Assembly: GCA_039809305.1 (NCBI GenBank)
Contig: JBDHUT010000007.1
Coordinates: 1-18,425 of the forward strand
Direction of reading: 5' to 3'
Source of the DNA: JALHNF01 sp039809305
GTDB lineage: Bacteria; Patescibacteriota; Minisyncoccia; Phycocordibacterales; UBA5272
Length of the DNA: 18,425 bases
Shown here: piece by piece, positions 1 to 6,509 of the stretch
Layout: each line of letters opens with the position of its first letter
Position numbering within the stretch: position 1 is the stretch's first letter
Made by a program: the position numbers and the translations under genes
Notes under the pieces: generated by a model
The model's database searches: none
Told to the model about the DNA's origin: nothing
The model's input: the letters and a program-made list of their open reading frames with translations, nothing else

Positions 1-2
1 AC

Positions 3-356
3 CAGCCGTTTTCTCAAGCAGATAATCGTCAGCTTGAGTGGGAGCGATATTACCTTGCGCAAGCAGGTACAGAGGCTGATGTGCCAGGATGTGTTATCTT
101 CTGGCTCGGTCTTGAGAGTGTTACTCATCCTCATCCTGGGCCCGAACCGTATGCGATGGATACGCGACGTGAGCTTGGAAAGTTCACCGCCTATGCCGAG
201 ATGGTGGGGGTGCGTATGGTGGTCGGCGGCGATCGTGGTTTCTACGGACTCGATGTTATTCTTTTCGAGTTGAGTCAGGCCTACGGAAAACCATTTCCGT
301 TCTATGAGACCATGGATGAAGTTGTACGACAAGCGATTCTCGTCGCTCGTCAGTGA
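3..356 (+). CDS. Nucleoside 2-deoxyribosyltransferase-like protein, 3' part
   Basis: The frame is open from the window edge to a TGA at 354-356, so the 5' end is missing; about 117 residues are visible. The visible part has W-E-R-Y-Y, then CVIFWLG, then RRELGKF followed by VRMVVGGDRGFYG. This order (aromatic-rich helix, FW strand, ELG helix, (V)VG(G/V)D-x-G-F/Y strand) resembles the nucleoside 2-deoxyribosyltransferase-like fold, in which the Glu of the ELG helix sits in the active site. That family handles nucleosides or nucleoside-like substrates in the cytoplasm. The assignment comes from motif recall only, and substrate specificity cannot be judged. An internal GTG at 81 is unlikely to be the true start because conserved-looking sequence lies upstream. 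The codons are richer in G+C than those of the genes after 1,500. A strong terminator follows. Confidence 0.5.
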   Translation, partial: QPFSQADNRQLEWERYYLAQAGTEADVPGCVIFWLGLESVTHPHPGPEPYAMDTRRELGKFTAYAEMVGVRMVVGGDRGFYGLDVILFELSQAYGKPFPFYETMDEVVRQAILVARQ

Positions 357-406
357 GTCGCAAACCGTGTGGTTGGAGATCAAGGACCCAGCAAGCGACT
401 GCATTG

Positions 407-450
407 AAGCCGCCCACCGACAAAGTCGTCGAAAGGGCGGCTTTGTTTTT
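407..450 (+). terminator. Rho-independent terminator after the first gene
   Basis: The arms AAGCCGCCC (407-415) and GGGCGGCTT (435-443) are perfectly complementary. A small nested CGAC/GTCG hairpin sits in the loop, and TTTGTTTTT follows. It lies about 50 nt after the stop at 356. Confidence 0.85.
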
Positions 451-514
451 GTAAATATCTATTTCTGTGCTAGTAATTGAGTAGTTGTACAATCAAAACA
501 GAAAACATTCTTTC

Positions 515-570
515 AGTTTGTCGTAGCTTTAAGTTTCTTTTTTACAGGAGATTTGAAGCTACGACAAACT
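515..570 (+). repeat. Long perfect inverted repeat in the leader of the next gene
   Basis: The arm AGTTTGTCGTAGCTT (515-529) is the exact reverse complement of 556-570. As RNA the stem extends inward to about 20 bp (515-534 with 551-570) using A-U and G-U pairs. The remaining loop is about 16 nt, pyrimidine-rich on its 5' side, with a GGAG. A possible -10 box TACAAT lies at 488-493, which would put the hairpin in the 5' untranslated leader of the gene at 645. There is no T-run after the 3' arm, so it is not a standard terminator. It could be a protein-binding palindrome, an RNA-stability element or a remnant of a small element. Confidence 0.7.
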
Positions 571-644
571 CGATAGGTAATCGAGAGTCCTCTGGCGTCG
601 ACGTAGTTCTGAAAAGAACATAGTCATAACGAGGAGTACTTCTG

Positions 645-1280
645 ATGGATAGTAAGAAGCAAGAACACGTGCTTGATCGGCTCGATGTCGGCCTGGCTGC
701 GGAGCTCAAGCACGTATTCATTTCTCTCGGTTTCACTACTGAGGATGTCAAAGCGTTGTGTAAGAGGGGTGCACTCGCATCTGTGCTTTGGCAGGCCCGT
801 GGTTTTGGGGTAGCCAAGACCGAGATCAGCATCGATCGAACTCGAGGTTTTGAAGACCTTCTTGGAAAGGATTGGGGTGATCTGGTGGTAGATCACCACG
901 ACCCGAGATCTGCCACGATCGACAAGATCAATCTGGCAGATATCTGTCTCGAGCATACGCTACAGGAAGGCGAAGAAAAAGTTCCGATGTCTGTTCGAGA
1001 CCAACGTTTGACAGATGCAAACCTGATCCCACTTGATGCGTATGCATATCGCATCTTTTGGGAACGGCGAGAACAGATTCCGCTCTGGCTACGTCGGAAA
1101 GACCCCCAGGATTGGCATCACCCAATGATCGTTTTCCGGGGTACGGCGTTTAAGGGGAGGGATGGCTATCGTTGCTGTCTCGCGATGTACTGGGAAGGAG
1201 AATGGAAACAGTCTCTCGTGAACCTCTCTCCTGACTGTGTGTTTGAAAAACGTTATGTAGACATTGTCGTTCCGGGATAA
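645..1280 (+). CDS. Unrecognised 211-aa cytoplasmic protein
   Basis: The ATG at 645 is preceded by a good ribosome binding site (GAGGAG, about 8 nt upstream), which fixes the start. The product has 211 residues with no signal peptide or membrane segment and is rich in charged residues. The first 60 residues look helical, with a GFTTEDVKALCKRGAL segment that could be a small helical domain. The middle has acidic stretches (DLVVDHHDPR), and the C-terminal third has a W/Y/R-rich region including RIFWERREQIPLWLRRKDPQDW and a final beta-rich segment. I recognise no catalytic motif. The gene is flanked by terminators on both sides, so it is monocistronic. G+C is higher than in the genes from 1,504 onward. 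Function unknown. Confidence 0.75.
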   Translation: MDSKKQEHVLDRLDVGLAAELKHVFISLGFTTEDVKALCKRGALASVLWQARGFGVAKTEISIDRTRGFEDLLGKDWGDLVVDHHDPRSATIDKINLADICLEHTLQEGEEKVPMSVRDQRLTDANLIPLDAYAYRIFWERREQIPLWLRRKDPQDWHHPMIVFRGTAFKGRDGYRCCLAMYWEGEWKQSLVNLSPDCVFEKRYVDIVVPG

Positions 1281-1304
1281 TACCCCGGCTTCGGCAAAAT
1301 TGTG

Positions 1305-1342
1305 AGCTGTGCGTGTCTTAGGATGCGTACAGCTTTTGTTTT
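1305..1342 (+). terminator. Probable terminator of the 645-1280 gene
   Basis: The arms AGCTGT (1305-1310) and ACAGCT (1329-1334) are extended inward by G-U and C-G pairs, and TTTGTTTTAT follows. It starts 24 nt after the stop codon. The stem is moderate because of the G-U pairs. Confidence 0.6.
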
Positions 1343-1400
1343 ATATACCTCTATCTTTTAATATCTGCATTCGAACATCCTCCCACATACGGAGCCAGTA

Positions 1401-1433
1401 AAATACCTATTTAATATGGGTATTTTTTGTTTG
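1401..1433 (+). terminator. Second terminator-like hairpin
   Basis: AAATACCTAT (1401-1410) pairs with ATGGGTATTT (1416-1425) with one G-U pair and a 5-nt loop, followed by a T-rich tract. It separates the G+C-richer block from the AT-rich block. It could also act on the opposite strand. Confidence 0.6.
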
Positions 1434-1452
1434 GGAAGATGGGGATCGAACT

Positions 1453-1495
1453 TTGTGTCTGGTGTGAAATAAAACTATAAGTTAAAAGATATAAT
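1453..1495 (+). promoter_or_regulatory. Promoter region of the 1504 gene
   Basis: Two alternatives overlap. TTGTGT (1453-1458), a 17-nt spacer and TATAAG (1476-1481) would give a leader of about 15 nt. A perfect TATAAT at 1490-1495 ends 8 nt before the ATG and would give an essentially leaderless mRNA. No Shine-Dalgarno sequence precedes the ATG, so either form lacks a classical ribosome binding site. Confidence 0.45.
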
Positions 1496-1503
1496 AAAAA
1501 GAT

Positions 1504-2004
1504 ATGAGTTATTTTGTTAGGCAAAAAAAGATCCGAAATATACTTTTCTTAATTATTGGGTTATTTATTTTCTTCACTATATTTATTCCGGTAACTTTTA
1601 TCCCTTACAACAGATACACACTTACAAGCTTCGCAGAAGCTGTATTCTCAATAGTTCCACCTCAAGATTCAGTTATTATTGAAAAGAAAAAAGAGTTTGG
1701 TTCGCTTGTGTCAAATGGAGATCACTGTGATTTTTATGCGTCTGTAGTACTACAGTCAGATCTGACTGAAAGTGAGTTACTTGAATATTATCAAAGAAGG
1801 TATAAGGGCGAGTCAGAGATAGGTATTCTAAGTTTAAGTGATGATAGTGAAGTCAGTCCTGACAACACCCTCTTGCCTGTGAGAAGCCAAATGAATGATG
1901 TGAAGTTCAAAGTTTCTGGTAGTAATGATGAAAGTAAATTTTTTATACTGTACATATATGAACCAGATTATGTATCCGGTATTGGAGATTTACGATGTGG
2001 TTAG
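1504..2004 (+). CDS. Small membrane-anchored protein of unknown function
   Basis: The product has 166 residues. After a short positively charged N-terminus (RQKKIR), residues about 12-33 form one hydrophobic segment (ILFLIIGLFIFFTIFIPVTFI), read as an uncleaved signal anchor. The rest is a soluble domain, probably extracytoplasmic, with a GDHCDFYASVV strand, a helix with LTESELLEYYQRRY, and a C-terminal beta-rich part. Two Cys lie in the soluble part (GDHCDF and the LRCG end) and might form a disulfide. No enzymatic motif is seen. The ATG is chosen because it is the first in the frame and sits just after a -10 box. It appears monocistronic, with terminators upstream and 244 nt of non-coding sequence downstream. 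Confidence 0.7.
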   Translation: MSYFVRQKKIRNILFLIIGLFIFFTIFIPVTFIPYNRYTLTSFAEAVFSIVPPQDSVIIEKKKEFGSLVSNGDHCDFYASVVLQSDLTESELLEYYQRRYKGESEIGILSLSDDSEVSPDNTLLPVRSQMNDVKFKVSGSNDESKFFILYIYEPDYVSGIGDLRCG

Positions 2005-2087
2005 GTATAGAAGAGTGATTCTAGAAACCCTTTTAGTTTTTGCAAAGACTGATTAGCTAGCTTAAGGAGCCTACGCGTTCGACATAA

Positions 2088-2116
2088 TTGTCTTTATTGG
2101 AAAAGCATTGTAGGAT
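2088..2116 (+). promoter_or_regulatory. Possible promoter of the five-gene operon
   Basis: TTGTCT (2088-2093), a 17-nt spacer and TAGGAT (2111-2116) each match 4 of 6 consensus bases. This would start transcription near 2123 and give a leader of about 125 nt before the ATG at 2249. The match is weak; it is the best-spaced pair I found in the gap. Confidence 0.25.
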
Positions 2117-2135
2117 TTCATCAAGATCTATTTGA

Positions 2136-2219
2136 ACCCTATGGGTGAGTTACCATAAGTTAACTTAGTTTGAAAGCTAACTTAACAGAGGGGATAAACC
2201 ACAAATAGTGAGTTTCCCT
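2136..2219 (+). promoter_or_regulatory. Stem-loop-rich leader upstream of the operon
   Basis: Three hairpins lie in series. ACCC/GGGT is at 2136-2146. AAGTTA (2157-2162) pairs with TAACTT (2178-2183). The third spans 2189-2219: AGGG, 3-nt bulge, AAAC, CAC, 5-nt loop AAATA, GTG, 1-nt bulge, GTTT, CCCT. There is no T-run after the last stem. The arrangement could be a cis-regulatory RNA. I could not match it to a named riboswitch class. Confidence 0.35.
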
Positions 2220-2248
2220 AATAACCTTTATCTTCAATTTATAAATCT

Positions 2249-3025
2249 ATGTTTTTTCATAAAGATTGCAAGAACATTGTAGTAATTACAGATTGCACCG
2301 ATGTTGCGTTTAATGAAATGAAGTGGATTATGGTTAATGAATGCAAGAAGTTAGGCATTGATAATCTTTCCATTGAGTTAGTTCCCATTAGTGAGTTTTC
2401 TGTAATAAATGCTGCGTTTTTAACTCGTCTTATGGGAGAACAATGTCCTCGTGACACTATTTTTTCTGTAGTTATAAATCCTCAAAAGCATCGCTCTGCC
2501 AGAATATACGGTAAAACAAAAAATGGCCTATTATTCTTCGGTGCAAATACAGGAGCACTTACATGGTTTCTAGATCAGTTTGGTGTTGAAGAACTGTACG
2601 AAGTTCATGATCCAGGATTTATTTCCTTTGGAGGTAAATATGTTCATGCTCCAAATGTTGCCAGACTTGCTGCGGGAGTTTCTTTTGAGGAATTCGGAAA
2701 GAAGTTTTCCCAAGATCAACTTACAAAGCTTGAAATTCCAAACGGTACCATCGTACATATTGATAATTTTGGTCTTATGAAAATCATGGGAGAGACTCCA
2801 AAATATACAGATGGACAGAAGCTCGCAGTGTATGTAAATGGAGAGTACAAGCTTGATGCTGTATTTTCAAACAGAATGATGAGTCGTGAAGATAAAGAAT
2901 GGGTTATATATGTGGGTAGTTCGCTTCACGGTATGCCAGAATTGGGAATGGTAAGATATAAGGATGGATATAAAGAGATGGGGTTTGCTATCGGCGATAT
3001 TGTCACGTGGAAGGAAATTACATAA
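2249..3025 (+). CDS. Divergent SAM hydroxide adenosyltransferase-like (DUF62) protein
   Basis: The product has 258 residues, normal length for the DUF62 family, which includes SAM hydrolases, fluorinase and chlorinase. Family hallmarks run in order: an N-terminal strand VVITDCTD (residues 11-18; usual ITDFG..D), PRDTIFSVVINP (usual PxGTIxxVVVDPGVG), a strand FFGANTGAL (usual VGPDNGLL), and a C-terminal barrel starting HIDNFGLMKIMG (usual VDxFGNxxTN). The two-domain order is therefore preserved. Several residues that bind SAM or activate water in the family are changed: DPGVG is NPQKH, PDNG is ANTG, and the HGRD-type segment is GGKYVHAP. It may bind another nucleoside or use SAM differently. 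First gene of the operon; the next start is 1 nt after its stop. ATG 2249 has no clear Shine-Dalgarno sequence. Confidence 0.65.
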   Translation: MFFHKDCKNIVVITDCTDVAFNEMKWIMVNECKKLGIDNLSIELVPISEFSVINAAFLTRLMGEQCPRDTIFSVVINPQKHRSARIYGKTKNGLLFFGANTGALTWFLDQFGVEELYEVHDPGFISFGGKYVHAPNVARLAAGVSFEEFGKKFSQDQLTKLEIPNGTIVHIDNFGLMKIMGETPKYTDGQKLAVYVNGEYKLDAVFSNRMMSREDKEWVIYVGSSLHGMPELGMVRYKDGYKEMGFAIGDIVTWKEIT

Positions 3026-3026
3026 T

Positions 3027-4235
3027 GTGGAACCTGATATAAAAACAAAAATCTATCTCAGACAAACCCTTCTATCGTCAGGGGAATTTACCTGCGAAGC
3101 GGTTATCAATACTCCATCAGGTCAGATTTTTGAGAGTTCACCGCAAGGTCTAACCTTGGGATTGAACGAAGCATCTTTACTTACAAGTCACAAAGGTAAA
3201 AATATATCATTTCTTAATGATGATATTTCAATATTTGATTTAAGTCAGGAAAGATTTGATGAAGTGATATCATCAAACATAAATTCACAAATCACTACAG
3301 CATTGTCTTTAGTATTTTTAAAATATCGTGCGCATGTCGCGAATTTTTCAGACTCGAGACTTTTTTCATTTATTTCAAAAGAATACAAAACAGAAATCGC
3401 ATTACCTGTACCGATTTTTAATATATTAAATGGAGGGAAGCATGCAGGTAATGGTCTTGAATTTTGTGAGTTTATGATAATACCAAAAGGAACGAGTGTT
3501 CATGAGAATATTCGTATTGCTTCTGAGATGTATTTCGATTTACATACAATAATAAAGAATGATCTTGGGATAAAACATACTCTTGTGGGTCGGGAAGGGG
3601 GATTTGCGCCTGATATTTCTAATATTCACACTGCATTAGAATTAATTGTGAAGGCAATTAATATACGAAATAGAGATAAGTGTAATCTTGCAATAGATGT
3701 TGCAGCAAACAATTTTTCTGAGAAGAAAAGCTTTCAAGGAGGTATGGTATTTGAATATAATATTGGTGGTCAGAAATATTCATCAACCGAACTAATTGCT
3801 TACTATAAAGACCTACTAAATAAATTTCCACACATAGTGTATTTGGAAGATGTGGCACATGAAGAGGATATAGATACATGGGTCAAACTAAAATCTGAAT
3901 ACGGGAAAGATATATTGATAGTGGGTGATGATTTAACTGTCACCAACATACATTATCTTGAAAAATATAAAGACTGTATCAATGCTTGTATATTAAAAGT
4001 TAATCAGGTTGGTACGTTTTCAGATTTAATTAAGGCGTATTTGTTCTGTAAAAGAAACGGTATAATACCAATTATCTCTCAACGGAGCGGAGAAACAGAC
4101 AGTAATATAATAGCTCATATTGCTACAGGACTTGGAAGTGATTATATAAAGGCAGGGGCTCCTGCTAGAGAAAGAATCGTAAAATACAATACATTGTTAC
4201 GTTTAGAAGACGAATTTTTTTATGATAACAAATAA
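3027..4235 (+). CDS. Enolase paralogue with altered active site
   Basis: GTG 3027 is preferred over the ATG at 2964, which lies inside the upstream gene: AAGGAAA lies about 10 nt upstream, the gap to the previous stop is 1 nt, and the enolase N-terminal strand begins there. The product has 402 residues, slightly short for enolase (about 415-430). Retained features are the Mg ligands D224, E274 and D301 (context IDVAAN, LEDVAHEED, VGDDLTVTN), K324 (KVNQ), R353-S354, K375 (IKAG), E148 (EFMI), E190 (EGGFAP) and H139. Changed features are mobile loop SGASTG to QGLTLG (40-45), NGGAHADN to NGGKHAGN, QEFM to CEFM, GDEGG to GREGG, and SHRSGE to SQRSGE (H to Q at 352). The chemistry of the superfamily (proton abstraction next to a carboxylate) is probably kept with another substrate. 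This is not expected to be the glycolytic enolase. Confidence 0.85.
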   Translation: MEPDIKTKIYLRQTLLSSGEFTCEAVINTPSGQIFESSPQGLTLGLNEASLLTSHKGKNISFLNDDISIFDLSQERFDEVISSNINSQITTALSLVFLKYRAHVANFSDSRLFSFISKEYKTEIALPVPIFNILNGGKHAGNGLEFCEFMIIPKGTSVHENIRIASEMYFDLHTIIKNDLGIKHTLVGREGGFAPDISNIHTALELIVKAINIRNRDKCNLAIDVAANNFSEKKSFQGGMVFEYNIGGQKYSSTELIAYYKDLLNKFPHIVYLEDVAHEEDIDTWVKLKSEYGKDILIVGDDLTVTNIHYLEKYKDCINACILKVNQVGTFSDLIKAYLFCKRNGIIPIISQRSGETDSNIIAHIATGLGSDYIKAGAPARERIVKYNTLLRLEDEFFYDNK

Positions 4236-4806
4236 ACTCACTAAAACTATTGTTATAACTGGAGCAACTGCTACGGGAAAGACGACGCTCTGCAGACGTT
4301 TATTGACTCATTTTCTTGTTGAACCAAAACCCGTACACATGACGAGGGAATTAAGAAAAGGCGAGATTGAAAATGTTGATGCAATATGTATTGGTGAAGA
4401 TGAGTTTAAAAATAAGTTTGAACAGGGAATATATATTCAAGACTCATTAGAATCGATGTATTTTGGTAATGCTTATTACGGATGTCCTTTTGAATGGATT
4501 ACGTCCACTACTACAGGTGATTATACGTGTGTAGTATCTCCTACTGTTATGGTTGCAAAGAAATTGAAGGCGCAACTTGGAAATAAGATTGTTTGGATTC
4601 ATTTGTCTGCCGATAAAGATGTTTTGGTTGAGAGGTTACATAAAAGAAGTCCTGATATGAAGATTGTTGATGTACAAGCAAGGATGGATAGGTTGGCGGT
4701 AAAAGTTGATGTTACAGGTAGTGATATTTTGATTGATACCAGTCATTTAAATGCGTGGGAGATTTTCTTCCAAGCGATGGTAAAAGTTAATCTATGTGCG
4801 GAATAA
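4222..4806 (+). CDS. Guanylate-kinase-like P-loop kinase
   Basis: The product has 194 residues, typical for guanylate kinase-fold proteins. The Walker A motif is GATATGKT (residues 14-21). The guanylate-kinase pattern follows: MTRELRKGEIENVDAICIGEDEF matches the TTRxxRxGExxGxDYxFxxxxxF nucleotide-binding segment, and GNAYYGCP matches the xxxYYGTP element. A lid-like segment ERLHKRSPD lies near residues 138-146. The fold phosphorylates GMP or related phosphate-bearing substrates (for example ribose 1,5-bisphosphate in PhnN) with ATP. The usual Thr-Thr-Arg is Met-Thr-Arg, and the domain is AT-rich like its neighbours. It overlaps the enolase paralogue by 14 nt and the next gene by 13 nt, so translation is coupled. 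A pathway-specific kinase is more likely than housekeeping GMP kinase, but this is inference. Confidence 0.75.
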   Translation: MITNKLTKTIVITGATATGKTTLCRRLLTHFLVEPKPVHMTRELRKGEIENVDAICIGEDEFKNKFEQGIYIQDSLESMYFGNAYYGCPFEWITSTTTGDYTCVVSPTVMVAKKLKAQLGNKIVWIHLSADKDVLVERLHKRSPDMKIVDVQARMDRLAVKVDVTGSDILIDTSHLNAWEIFFQAMVKVNLCAE

Positions 4807-6509
4807 TTGCTATTGCGGGGGACGCTTTAGATAGTAAGAAATATGCTACTGATCGCATGTTGGAAAGCCTTAAGAAAAGAGGTCCTGATGGAGTAGGTTC
4901 TCTCAATATTCCAGATTGTTTCTTGGGTCACCGTAGGTTATCTATTATAGATATTGAAGGAGGTGGCCAACCGATGACCTCAGGTTCCCTAAGTATTACT
5001 TTTAATGGTGAAATATATAATTTCCATGAATTAAAAAATAAACTATTTGCTGACGGTTTTAATTTTAACACTCGTTCAGATACCGAAGTAATACTTGCTG
5101 CATATAAAAAATGGGGTACAGATTGCCTTCTTCATCTTGATGGAATGTTTGCTTTTTGCATTTGGGACGATGTTGAAAAAGTATTATTCTTTGCTCGAGA
5201 TAGAATCGGAAAAAAACCTCTGTACTATAGTTTTGTAGAAAAAGATATTGTGATTGCTTCAGAAATCAAAGCTATTAAAGAGTCCAACCAAGTGATTCCA
5301 GAAGTAGATTTCAAGGCGATAGACTTCTATCTTAAAAACATGTACATCGAACCAGGTAAATCTGTTTACAAAAATATTTACCAATTACCTCCAGCACACT
5401 ACGGCGTGTATAAAAATCGTACACTCGAAATCTTTCGGTATTGGTCACTTAAGAAAAAGTCTGTAGAAGTATCTTATGAGGAAGCCAAATCTGAAGTCCA
5501 TAGGCTTATTACAAAAGCTATAGAGAAGCGACTTATGTCTTCTGATGTTGAGATAGGTGCCTTTCTATCTGGTGGCGTGGATTCTAGTATTGTTGCGTTG
5601 ATTGCTTCGGGCCTTATCAAGAAGAGGCTTAAGACATTCGGGGTTAGTTACAAGACATATGATGAATTACCATATATCAAAAAGATTGCAGATAAAATTA
5701 ATTCAGAAGTTGAATGGATCGATATAAATCATTTTAGTATTGAAGACCTCAACAAGATTATTGAATATTTTGGTGAACCACATGCAGATACCTCAGATAT
5801 GCCTCAACATGTGCTTTCTGAACTTGCCTCACAAAAAGTAAAGGTGGTGTTATCGGGAGATGGGGCAGATGAATTTTTTCTAGGGTACAAATGGCACGGA
5901 GGAGACATTGAACAACCTGTTATAAATCGACTCGAAAATATCTGTGCGTTTGACACAGCGAGGCGTAAAAGGTTGTGGATTAACAAAGAAAATGTTGTAG
6001 ACAACGGAGTTCCTGTGATCAAGAGTAATAATTTTGTAGAGGATATGGATCAAGTAACCTTGATTGATCTTAATTTTCATTTACCGGGCCAAATTTTGTC
6101 TAAGGTTGATCGGGCAAGTATGATGCATGGGTTGGAGGTAAGATGTCCTTTTCTTGATATTGAACTTATGGAATATGTATATAATCTGCCCTATGAATAC
6201 AAGGTTGGTCAAAATGGGCAAAAGCTTATCTTGAGAGATATCCTTTGTGATTATACAGATAATGAGTTTGCATATAGAAAAAAACAAGGGTTTGGGGCAC
6301 CTATATGGGACTGGCTTACTGAAGAAGGAGTTAAGAAGAATGTGTACCACCATTTGGTAGAGAATTCTAAAATAAGATCATTTCTTGTTGGAAGTGAAAT
6401 TGATACATATTTAAATAATTTTTATAACACAACAGAAAAACATGAACGTGCTGGTCAGCGGGTATGGGTTCTCTTCTGTCTAGAGTTATGGGCCAAACAT
6501 AATATATGA
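4794..6509 (+). CDS. asnB: Asparagine synthetase-type glutamine-hydrolysing amidotransferase
   Basis: The product has 571 residues with both AsnB domains. The N-terminal glutaminase begins MCGI, so Cys2 is the Ntn nucleophile after Met removal; FNGEIYNFHEL and RSDTEVILAAY are the usual glutamine-pocket motifs. The synthetase domain has the ATP-pyrophosphatase P-loop SGGVDSS (residues 259-265) and a later LSGDGADEFFLGY segment, followed by LSKVDRASM and the RCPFLD motif. The family adenylates a carboxylate and transfers ammonia from glutamine. The domain is complete and looks active. The same architecture serves asparagine synthesis and amidation in natural-product and cell-envelope pathways. 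Its position inside a tightly overlapping operon (13 nt overlap upstream, 4 nt downstream) makes a pathway-specific acceptor plausible. The symbol refers to the family. Confidence 0.9.
   Translation: MCGIIAIAGDALDSKKYATDRMLESLKKRGPDGVGSLNIPDCFLGHRRLSIIDIEGGGQPMTSGSLSITFNGEIYNFHELKNKLFADGFNFNTRSDTEVILAAYKKWGTDCLLHLDGMFAFCIWDDVEKVLFFARDRIGKKPLYYSFVEKDIVIASEIKAIKESNQVIPEVDFKAIDFYLKNMYIEPGKSVYKNIYQLPPAHYGVYKNRTLEIFRYWSLKKKSVEVSYEEAKSEVHRLITKAIEKRLMSSDVEIGAFLSGGVDSSIVALIASGLIKKRLKTFGVSYKTYDELPYIKKIADKINSEVEWIDINHFSIEDLNKIIEYFGEPHADTSDMPQHVLSELASQKVKVVLSGDGADEFFLGYKWHGGDIEQPVINRLENICAFDTARRKRLWINKENVVDNGVPVIKSNNFVEDMDQVTLIDLNFHLPGQILSKVDRASMMHGLEVRCPFLDIELMEYVYNLPYEYKVGQNGQKLILRDILCDYTDNEFAYRKKQGFGAPIWDWLTEEGVKKNVYHHLVENSKIRSFLVGSEIDTYLNNFYNTTEKHERAGQRVWVLFCLELWAKHNI

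Noticed and set aside
2117..2248. A SAM-type riboswitch upstream of the DUF62-like gene
   Set aside because: The stems do not match the SAM-I, SAM-II or SAM/SAH consensus features I know; only an unassigned structured leader can be claimed.
2964..3026. ATG 2964 as the enolase paralogue start
   Set aside because: It would add 21 residues unlike any enolase N-terminus and overlap the upstream gene by 62 nt; GTG 3027 has a ribosome binding site and the right spacing.
5804..6353. Minus-strand open frames inside asnB and other long genes
   Set aside because: They are antisense shadows of well-supported genes, with unlikely composition and no start signals.
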